From: Palsa-1150 sp036490515
Lineage (GTDB): Bacteria; Myxococcota_A; Polyangia; Polyangiales; Polyangiaceae
Reading direction: 5' to 3'
DNA: 64,000 nt
NCBI GenBank assembly: GCA_036490515.1
Contig: DASXDU010000029.1
Span: forward strand, 186,001-250,000
The notes under the pieces were generated by a model. That model was not told the origin of the DNA. It was given only the letters and a program-made list of their open reading frames with translations, and did no database searches. Each line of letters opens with the position of its first letter. Position 1 is the stretch's first letter. Position numbers and translations under genes: made by a program. This document shows positions 58,060 to 64,000 of the stretch, piece by piece.

Positions 58060-59090
58060 CAGAACCTCCACGCGGCCGTGGCGCCGCCGAGGGTGGGCGT
58101 GACGACGAGCGTCGCTTGCTTGGTGGGCCCGCTGCTCGTCGCGAGAAGGACGATGCCGCTCACGAGGCCGACGCCGCCGACGATGGTGAAGACGGTGGCG
58201 GCGGTGCTGGCTGTGTGGCCACCGTTGACCGTGCCCTCCAGGCTGGGGTCGCAACCCGTATGGAGCGGGCACTGGCTCTGGAGCTTGCTCTCGTCGTTCG
58301 CGCGGATGCCGATGCTGACGCCCGCCGCGATGGCCGACGCGGCGCCGACGCCGATGGCGATCCACGCGGCCGTGCGCTTGGCGGCGCGGGCCCGCTCGGC
58401 CGAGTCGTCCGGCGCGACCGGCGGCGTGGCGGGGAGCGGCGTCCCGACCTCGGGCTCCACCGGCCTGTCCGGGGTGACGACGACGCGCAGGGCGACGCGC
58501 TTCGCGTCCCCCGCGGCGAGGTCCACGGCCTTCTGCGCCGGCTCCTTCACACGCGGGCCGCCCACCTGGACGACGTGCCGCCCGGGATCCCGCTCGAGCG
58601 CCGTGCCGACGAGGCTCGACGAGAGCGTCTCGCCGTCGAGCTTCACCTCGACGCCGCCCGGAGCCGCCGCGTCGCCGCTCGGGCCGACCGCGTTCACGTC
58701 GATCGTCAGCGTCGCGAGCTTGGGCGCGAGGCGCGCCGCGGCGTCGTCGGCGTCCTTCTGCCAGCCGTCGTATTTCTTGTCGTTGTCGGTGAGGAGCGCG
58801 CGTTTGAGGTCGAGCCACGCTCGGCGCGACGACGCGTAGTGCCCGAGCGACTCCTCGCACTCGGCGAGGTTGCGCACGCTGCCGAGCCCGTCGGGGTAGA
58901 GGGCGACGGCCTTGCGGAAGAGCGGCACGGCGCCGGCGCAGTCGCCGTGCGAGCGGAGCTCGCGCCCGCGCGTGAAGAGGTCCTTGGCGTCGGACACGGG
59001 GTCCGCGTGCGCGACGCGCGGCGCGAAGGTCGCGGCGGCCAGGACTGCGGCGAGCGTGAAGGCGAAGCGAGGGCTCAGGGGACCTCTCAT
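58059..59090 (-). CDS. Exported TPR/PEGA-like protein with C-terminal membrane helices
   Basis: A 343-residue protein. The signal peptide (RFAFTLAAVLAAATFAPRVAHA) is followed by helical repeats of the TPR kind (about 32-125; AKDLFTRGRELRSHGDCAGAVPLFRKAV, SVRNLAECEESLGHYASSRRAW). Next is a beta-domain resembling PEGA repeats (VEVKLDGETLSS, DPGRHVVQVGG, KRVALRVVV), and then two hydrophobic helices near the C terminus (AAWIAIGVGAASAIAAGVSIG, VFTIVGGVGLVSGIVLLA). Such proteins are common in myxobacteria beside Ser/Thr kinases and are thought to sit in the periplasm. Starts 37 bases after the kinase stop. Confidence 0.78.
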   Translation of the reverse strand: MRGPLSPRFAFTLAAVLAAATFAPRVAHADPVSDAKDLFTRGRELRSHGDCAGAVPLFRKAVALYPDGLGSVRNLAECEESLGHYASSRRAWLDLKRALLTDNDKKYDGWQKDADDAAARLAPKLATLTIDVNAVGPSGDAAAPGGVEVKLDGETLSSSLVGTALERDPGRHVVQVGGPRVKEPAQKAVDLAAGDAKRVALRVVVTPDRPVEPEVGTPLPATPPVAPDDSAERARAAKRTAAWIAIGVGAASAIAAGVSIGIRANDESKLQSQCPLHTGCDPSLEGTVNGGHTASTAATVFTIVGGVGLVSGIVLLATSSGPTKQATLVVTPTLGGATAAWRF

Positions 59091-59127
59091 GGTAGCTAAC
59101 CGGATCGGGATAGTCGAGCGAGGGGCC

Positions 59128-60591
59128 TCAGAGTACCTCGCTCCGGTCGATCTTCTTGGTGGGGCTCGACGGGCTGGGAGAAGACTGCACGGGCGAAGGC
59201 GCGGGAGACGGGGCGATCGCCGGAGGGGGCGCGGGCGGCGGGACGACAGGCCCTGCGGGGCTCGCTGGGTTCGCTTGCACCGGCGACGGGCCGAGAACGA
59301 CGGGCGGCTCTCCGGCGGAGCGAGGCCCGGGTGTGGGCGGGTGGGCCTGCGCACGCGGGAGGGCCGACACGGCGATGGCAGGCGCGCCGGGCTCGGCGCT
59401 CGCAGCGTTCGGGGACGGCGGCGGGCTGGATGCGACGTTCGACGCCGCGCTCGGGGGGACGACGGCGTCGGCGCGCGAGGCGCCGGGCGACGGCGACAGG
59501 GCGCGCCAGACGATGCCCGCGCCGACGAGGGACACGAGGGTAAGGCCCGCGGCGACGGCCGCGACCCGCGTCCGGGCGCTTCGCCGGAGGCGGTCCACCT
59601 CGGGATCGACCTCGGTGAACACCGGGGCGGAGGAGCTCGACGGGCTCGACGCGGCGTCCGGCATCGACGGCGGACGCGGAGGCGGGTTGGTCGGCGACTC
59701 GGCGGGCACCTCGACGTCGGCTGCCCTCGCGAACGCGGCCGCGAGCTCGGCGGCGCTCTCGAAGCGGACGCCGATGGCGGGTGCGAGCGCTCGGCGGAAG
59801 AAGGAGTCGAGCGCCACCGGCATGTCGGGGCTCGTCTGGCGCAGCGGCACGATGCGCCCGGCGCAGAGGTTCTCGAGGAGCTGGTCGGTGTCGGAGCCCT
59901 TCACCGGGAGCTCGCCGGTGAGCGCCTCGTACGCGATCGTCGCCAGCGACCAGAGGTCACACCGCTGATCGAGCTTGCTCGACGCGCGCGCCTGCTCGGG
60001 GCTCATGTAGCTCGGCGTCCCAAACACGAGGCCCTTGGCCGTCGAGAAGGCGGGGGGCGCGCGGTGCGCGTGGACGACGCGCGCGATGCCGAAGTCGAGC
60101 AGCTTCACGAGGAGGCGTCCGTCCTCGTCGCGCGAGAGGAAGACGTTCGCGGGCTTGAGGTCCCGGTGGAGCACGCCCTCGGCGTGCGCGTGCGTGAGGG
60201 CGCGCGCCACCTGCGTGATGATCTTCACGACGACCGGCAGGGGCACCGTGCCGTCGCGCGCGAGCACCCCCTCGAGCGTCTCGCCCTCGAGGAGCTCCAT
60301 GACGAGGTAGGCGCGGTCTTCTTCCTCGCCGTGATCGGTCACCCGCACGATGTGGCGGGTCTTGCGCGAGAGGCGCGCGGCGACCTGCGCCTCGAAGAGG
60401 AAGCGCGCCGCGGCGGTGCTGGCGTCCTCGACTTCCTCTTCGTCCACGGGGGCCTGGGAGAGCACCTTGAGGGCAACCTGCTCGCCCAGCGTCTGGTGGT
60501 GCGCGACCCAGACCTCCCCCATCGACCCTCGTCCAAGCAGGCGGACGAGCTCGTATTTCCCGGCTACGACGCGGCCGACGTCCATATCCAT
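59128..60591 (-). CDS. Transmembrane Ser/Thr protein kinase
   Basis: A 487-residue kinase with the normal set of motifs: VRLLGRGSMGEVWVA (glycine loop), VALKVL (ATP Lys), the catalytic loop HRDLKPANV, LLDFGIA, then GTPSYMSPEQ (P+1 loop). The kinase domain is about 12-275. A helix follows near 335-357 (VAAVAAGLTLVSLVGAGIVW), and the outer tail is a low-complexity Pro/Ala/Ser-rich stretch ending in KIDRSEVL. It heads an operon with the TPR/PEGA-like protein and a MopE-like lipoprotein. The start MDMDVGR has two in-frame ATGs; the first is used. Divergent from the XRE gene over 57 bases. Confidence 0.95.
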   Translation of the reverse strand: MDMDVGRVVAGKYELVRLLGRGSMGEVWVAHHQTLGEQVALKVLSQAPVDEEEVEDASTAAARFLFEAQVAARLSRKTRHIVRVTDHGEEEDRAYLVMELLEGETLEGVLARDGTVPLPVVVKIITQVARALTHAHAEGVLHRDLKPANVFLSRDEDGRLLVKLLDFGIARVVHAHRAPPAFSTAKGLVFGTPSYMSPEQARASSKLDQRCDLWSLATIAYEALTGELPVKGSDTDQLLENLCAGRIVPLRQTSPDMPVALDSFFRRALAPAIGVRFESAAELAAAFARAADVEVPAESPTNPPPRPPSMPDAASSPSSSSAPVFTEVDPEVDRLRRSARTRVAAVAAGLTLVSLVGAGIVWRALSPSPGASRADAVVPPSAASNVASSPPPSPNAASAEPGAPAIAVSALPRAQAHPPTPGPRSAGEPPVVLGPSPVQANPASPAGPVVPPPAPPPAIAPSPAPSPVQSSPSPSSPTKKIDRSEVL

Positions 60592-60648
60592 TCTTGCGGC
60601 CCAGGCCCATCGTAGCGCCCCGGCCCGGCTTTCGCGCTACATTGAGGC

Positions 60649-60966
60649 ATGGCCCTCGGCTCAGGCCCTCGTCGCAAGACCACGTCGGTCCGGCCGGCCG
60701 GCCGTCTGGACGATCCGAAGTCCTTCGCTGCCGTCGTGGGCGAGGCCGTGCGGCGGTCCCGCCAGGCCCACGGGTGGACGCAGGCTCAGCTCGCAGAGCA
60801 TGCCGGGTTCTCGCCGAACTACATTGCGCGCCTCGAGCGTGGCGAGCTTGGGCCTTCCCTGTTCGTCGCCAACCAGCTCTGCGAGGCGCTCGGCATCGAC
60901 GTCGACGCGCTGACGCAGCCGGCGGCGGGCGGGCTCCGGACGACGCGACGACGCGTCGCCGGCTGA
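60649..60966 (+). CDS. XRE family helix-turn-helix regulator
   Basis: A 105-residue DNA-binding protein. The Cro/C1-type HTH is complete at about residues 28-85: VRRSRQAHGWTQAQLAEHAG, FSPNYIARLERGELGPSL, with the LCEALGID helix after it. The N-terminal arm and the short C-terminal tail are basic and have no sensor domain. Divergent from the Ser/Thr kinase gene, with 57 bases between the starts, so it may regulate that kinase operon and itself. Confidence 0.9.
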   Translation: MALGSGPRRKTTSVRPAGRLDDPKSFAAVVGEAVRRSRQAHGWTQAQLAEHAGFSPNYIARLERGELGPSLFVANQLCEALGIDVDALTQPAAGGLRTTRRRVAG

Positions 60967-61014
60967 TCGCGCGTCGCCAGCGCGGTCGCCCGAGCGGCGA
61001 GCGGTCGCGCGCGT

Positions 61015-62877
61015 TCACGCGAAGCGCACGACGTCCGCGTCCGCGTCGTCGCCTGCGTACAGCCGATCGACGAGCGCGGCGCGTCGGTCGAGCACGGCGC
61101 GCTGGTTGACGTACCCCTTGTCGGTGATCTCGCCGGCTTCGATGCTGGGCGGCTCTGCGAGGACCATTGCGCGGGCGATGCGCGTGCTCGTGCCCGAACC
61201 CGCGCGCGACGCGTTGAACGCCCTGACGCGCTCGCGGAGGCGCTCGCGAACGTCTCCGGCGCCGGGCGCGGGGAAGACGAGCAGGCCCACGTCGTCGCGG
61301 TCGTGGCCGGCGACCACGGCGTCGGCCACGAGCGGAGCGCACGCAGCGACGACGGCCACGCGGAGCTCGCCGACGTGCACCCAGGTGCCGCTCGCGAGCT
61401 TGAAGTTCTCGGCGATGCGGCCGCCGAAGACGACGCCCCGCTCGGGCGCCGCGTCGTCCTCGAGCGTGCCGGCGTCGCCGGTCGGGTAGAACCCGCGTTC
61501 GTCGATCGCCACGGGCTCGATCGCCCCGCCGGGCCCCCACGCGCCGGGGGTGACGCAGGGGCCTCGCACGCGCATCTCGAGCTTCTTGCCGACCGGCACG
61601 AACGCGAGCTCGCACCCCGGCGCAGGCAGACCGATGACGCCTGCACGCGCGATGGGGAAGTGCACCTGCGTCACGAGCGGCGCCGTCTCGGTCGCGCCCC
61701 ACGCGCTCACCATGGTCACCCTGGCCCCCCGGCGGAACCGCTCGCTCGCCGCCTCGAGGCGCACCCAGGTCGATTGCGGCAGCGCGGCGGCGGCATAGAA
61801 GAGGAGGTCGAGCTCCGCGAAGAAGCGCTCCGCGAGCGCGTCGTCCGCCTCGAGCGCGGAGGCGAGGAGATCGAAGCCGCGCGGCACGTTGAAGTAGAGG
61901 GTCGGCGAGATCGCGCGCAGGTTGCGGACGGTCTCGTCGAAGAGTCCAGGCGCGGGCTTGCCGCCGTCGACGTAGAGCGTGCCGCCGTGCCAGAGCACCA
62001 TGAAGAAGTTGTGGTTGCCGCCGAAGGTGTGGCTCCAGGGAAGCCAGTCGACGACGACGGGTGGCCGCTGCCGGTCGGCCAGGAACGGCCAGGTCTGCGC
62101 GATCGCCTGCTGGTTCGAGCAGAGCATGCGCTGCGTGTTGACGACGCCCTTGGGCGCGCCGGTCGAGCCGGAGGTGAAGAGCACCTTCGCGACCGTGTCG
62201 GGTCCGATCGACGCGAACGCGTCGTCGACGGATCGCGTGGGAGCCGTGCGGAGCGCGTCTTCGACGGTCGTCGGAGCGCGCGAGCCCTGCCCCGTGCCCG
62301 ACGAAGCGAAGACGGCTTCCGCGTTGCGCGAGACGAGGCAAGGCACGCCGAGATCGAGCGCCGCGAGCGCGCGCCCGTACGCCACGCCGTCGTCCGCGTA
62401 GACGGCGCCCGGCCGGAGGATGGCGGCGAGCGCGCGGAGCTTCGCAGGGTCCTTCGCGACGAGCGAGTACGCCGTCGACACGGGGGCCACCGGGACGCCG
62501 ACGTGCATCGCCGCGAGGGAGAGGAGGGCGTGGTCGATGCCGTTGCCGGAGAGGACGAGGAGAGGCCGCGTGCGGTCGAGCCCCCGATCGAGGAGTGACT
62601 GCCCGAGCGAGCGCGCTGCCGCGAGCGCCTCCGCGTAGGTCACCGTTCGCCAGTCGCCCCGGGCGCCTGAGCGCTCGGCGAGAAAGACGCGCTCCGGCGC
62701 CTCCGTAGCCCAGCGCGCGAGGACGTCGCCGACCGAGCGCGCGTAGGCGGCGAGGGGTACCGGCGACCGGAGGACGAAGCCGCCACCGCCCCCGCCGCCG
62801 TCGCGGCCGCGGCCGCGCGAGAGAGGCTCGCGAAGGACGCGTGGGGGGGCGAAGCGCGGTGCGGGACGCGGCGGCAC
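61015..62877 (-). CDS. AMP-forming acyl-CoA synthetase, feruloyl-CoA synthase-like
   Basis: A 620-residue ANL-family ligase. Motifs: VLFTSGSTGAPKGVVNTQ (P-loop), SAWGATETAPLVTQV (A5), FYPTGDAGTLED (A7), GGRIAENFKLASGTWVHVGE (A8) and ITDKGYVNQRAVLDRRAALV at the end. The last block and the NFKLASGTWV form are those of feruloyl-CoA synthase-like enzymes, which activate hydroxycinnamic acids for side-chain removal. No enoyl-CoA hydratase/aldolase is beside it, so the substrate is open. The N terminus has a Gly-rich stretch (about residues 25-33). The GTG at 62877 was chosen; the frame is open upstream. This gene is not part of the NRPS cluster. Confidence 0.85.
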   Translation of the reverse strand: MPPRPAPRFAPPRVLREPLSRGRGRDGGGGGGGFVLRSPVPLAAYARSVGDVLARWATEAPERVFLAERSGARGDWRTVTYAEALAAARSLGQSLLDRGLDRTRPLLVLSGNGIDHALLSLAAMHVGVPVAPVSTAYSLVAKDPAKLRALAAILRPGAVYADDGVAYGRALAALDLGVPCLVSRNAEAVFASSGTGQGSRAPTTVEDALRTAPTRSVDDAFASIGPDTVAKVLFTSGSTGAPKGVVNTQRMLCSNQQAIAQTWPFLADRQRPPVVVDWLPWSHTFGGNHNFFMVLWHGGTLYVDGGKPAPGLFDETVRNLRAISPTLYFNVPRGFDLLASALEADDALAERFFAELDLLFYAAAALPQSTWVRLEAASERFRRGARVTMVSAWGATETAPLVTQVHFPIARAGVIGLPAPGCELAFVPVGKKLEMRVRGPCVTPGAWGPGGAIEPVAIDERGFYPTGDAGTLEDDAAPERGVVFGGRIAENFKLASGTWVHVGELRVAVVAACAPLVADAVVAGHDRDDVGLLVFPAPGAGDVRERLRERVRAFNASRAGSGTSTRIARAMVLAEPPSIEAGEITDKGYVNQRAVLDRRAALVDRLYAGDDADADVVRFA

Positions 62878-63032
62878 GGCGCCATTCTTCCACGAGGCGC
62901 TTCTCTTGGGCTGCGTGCGGTCTCGCTGCGGTCGTGGCTCCCTGCCGGGCCCTACGGCATCTGCAAGTGACCGGTCCGCTTGCCTGGGCACCGGCTGGAG
63001 TCCCGCGCGAGCTCCGGCTAGCTTCGTTTCCC

Positions 63033-63041
63033 GGGGGGGGG
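63033..63041 (+). repeat. Run of nine G just before a start codon
   Basis: Nine consecutive G (63033-63041) lie two bases before the ATG at 63044 and form its only ribosome-site-like sequence. Slippage here would change the Shine-Dalgarno spacing rather than the frame. Confidence 0.5.
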
Positions 63042-63043
63042 CT

Positions 63044-63490
63044 ATGGGGTGCTTCGAGGCGACGGGCATGGTGAAGCCGCTGCGCGACGGCCAGGGCGCC
63101 GTCACGCTGTGGTTTCCTGGTGGCGACATCGTCGCCGCGCGGGTCACGGGTCACGTGGGCGCGGACCTCGTCGGAAGGACGTTCGCCGAGATCGACCGCT
63201 ACGCCGCGACGGACGTTCATCCAGGGCGAGGCTTCATCGACCTGTCGGCCATGACCACGTTCGACTGGGAGGCGCGCCTCGCGTTCCTCCGCTGGAACGT
63301 CGCGAACCGCCTGAAGGCGACGCGCGTCGACCTGCTCGTCGAGTCGTGGATCGTACGGCTCGCGCTCGGGGCGCTCGCGACCATCCTCGGCGACCGCATG
63401 GTGGCGCACGAAGATCGCACGTCGTTCGAGGCAGCATACGCCGCGGCCCTCGACGGGCTGCGCGACGCGAGGTCGAGCGCCCACGCGTGA
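63044..63490 (+). CDS. Small protein of unknown function, possible STAS/SpoIIAA-like fold
   Basis: A 148-residue cytoplasmic protein without signal or membrane helix. Alternating strand and helix pattern: LWFPGGDIVAARVTG, then a helix (VGRTFAEIDRYAA), GFIDLSAMTTFDW, a helix (RLAFLRWNVANR), VDLLVESWIV, and a C-terminal helix. That order is compatible with an STAS-like or SpoIIAA-like domain, as in several small myxobacterial proteins, but I recognise no specific family. ATG 63044; ATG 63069 is in frame too. A run of nine G precedes the start. Confidence 0.6.
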   Translation: MGCFEATGMVKPLRDGQGAVTLWFPGGDIVAARVTGHVGADLVGRTFAEIDRYAATDVHPGRGFIDLSAMTTFDWEARLAFLRWNVANRLKATRVDLLVESWIVRLALGALATILGDRMVAHEDRTSFEAAYAAALDGLRDARSSAHA

Positions 63491-63671
63491 GTGGGCGGGC
63501 GTGGCCTCGTGCGTGCCGGGCGCGTCGTGCGCGCCGGGCGCGCCGGGCGCGGTCCGTCGGCCGCCCGAACGGGCGACGCGATCCGCGAGTCGTCGCGCCG
63601 GGCCACTGGCACAGGTTGCCCGCAGGATCCGCGGGGATACGCGTGGCACGCGCCGTGAAATAGCGGTGGCC

Positions 63672-64000
63672 ATGACCGCCCCCGCTCGAAGCGCCTTCCT
63701 TCCCCTCGCCGCTCTCCTCGCCTCTGCGACCATCCTCGGGTGCAGCGGCGCTCCCGACGGGCGCACGGGACCCGACGTCGTGCAGCAGCCGGTGGGGCCG
63801 TCGTCCCCGACCGATCCTTCGTCCCCGACCTCGCACCCCACCGACGACGTCGCCTGCGTCACGAGCGTCGCGGACTACTGCTCGCTGACGAACTGCTCCG
63901 CCACGTGGAGCGAGGCCGACGACGCGTGCATGAACGCGAGCTCCGGCAACGTCCAGTACTCGACGACGTGCACCGACGCTTACTACGCGCTCGCGCAGGC
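63672..64000 (+). CDS. Putative lipoprotein, 3' end outside window
   Basis: From the ATG at 63672 the frame stays open to the window end (109 codons). Signal and lipobox: MTAPARSAFLPLAALLASATILGC. A Pro/Ser/Thr/Asp linker (about 27-55) leads into a Cys-rich region (CVTSVADYCSLTNC, then two more Cys), as in other secreted myxobacterial proteins. No family is recognised. The 181-base gap before it (63491-63671) contains only GC-rich short repeats of GCCGGGCGC around 63515-63551. Confidence 0.7.
   Translation, partial: MTAPARSAFLPLAALLASATILGCSGAPDGRTGPDVVQQPVGPSSPTDPSSPTSHPTDDVACVTSVADYCSLTNCSATWSEADDACMNASSGNVQYSTTCTDAYYALAQ

Noticed and set aside
61015..62877. CoA ligase as a stand-alone NRPS adenylation domain belonging to the gene cluster
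   Set aside because: It lies some 40 kb away and its A8 and C-terminal blocks fit feruloyl-CoA synthase-like ligases.
63515..63551. GCCGGGCGC short repeats
   Set aside because: Compatible with chance in very GC-rich DNA; no regular unit and no pairing structure that stands out.
59957..63862. A 1301-codon minus-strand open frame
   Set aside because: Covers the kinase and CoA ligase genes in the wrong frame; Arg-rich shadow.
1..64000. CRISPR arrays, tRNA or rRNA genes, transposases, integrases, phage genes
   Set aside because: Looked for repeats with regular spacers, tRNA-like arms and recombinase motifs on both strands and saw none; a short or divergent tRNA could be missed by eye.

Overview
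The window is very GC-rich DNA with strongly biased third codon positions. It carries transmembrane Ser/Thr kinases (one with an HRDVSPQN catalytic loop), many lipoproteins with Gly/Ser/Asp-rich linkers, a MopE-like calcium-motif protein and a large hybrid NRPS-PKS. Together these point to a myxobacterium (Myxococcota, probably Polyangiales); this is inference from gene style, with no rRNA present. I saw no rRNA or tRNA gene, CRISPR array, insertion sequence or phage gene. Many adjacent genes overlap by four bases (ATGA or GTGA), so most blocks look like translationally coupled operons.

Layout. 1-4529: a truncated Ser/Thr kinase, two secreted lipoproteins (one with a CAP domain) and an exported beta-rich protein. 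4645-23023: a biosynthetic gene cluster. On the minus strand, running 21917 to 5327, lie an anchored alpha/beta hydrolase, a 2205-residue A-T-KS-AT-ACP-aminotransferase megasynthase, a 2148-residue C-A-T-C-A-T NRPS, two alpha/beta hydrolases with odd nucleophile elbows and a cupin/JmjC-like oxygenase. A phosphopantetheinyl transferase converges on this operon and a second cupin/JmjC-like gene diverges from it. The A-domain pocket residues, read by eye, suggest proline as starter and glycine-like substrates in both later modules. The predicted backbone is a proline-derived beta-amino acid followed by two small residues, with no thioesterase domain for release.

23067-44982: a Wzx/Wzy-type exopolysaccharide locus. 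It has a PilZ protein, a receiver, a polyprenyl glycosylphosphotransferase, two GT2 enzymes, a WecG/TagA transferase, a GT39-like membrane glycosyltransferase, a Wzx flippase, a Wzy/ligase, an acyltransferase, a discoidin-SGNH esterase, a Wzz-type co-polymerase without kinase domain, a separate degenerate BY-kinase-like protein, and a short OPX protein beside a predicted outer-membrane beta-barrel. A FAD enzyme, an ATP-grasp ligase and a 2-oxoglutarate oxygenase may decorate the polymer.

45272-54125: a phosphoesterase and a cold-shock protein, then an apparently complete urate-to-ureidoglycolate pathway: PuuD, HiuH, an allantoicase-OHCU decarboxylase fusion and allantoinase, plus a coupled HpcH/HpaI-like protein. 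54166-64000: an adenylate/guanylate cyclase, a Fpg/Nei glycosylase bordered by a 37-bp-arm inverted repeat on one side and a 4 x 42-bp tandem repeat on the other, a kinase-TPR-lipoprotein operon, a small XRE regulator, a feruloyl-CoA-synthase-like enzyme, a small hypothetical protein and a truncated lipoprotein.
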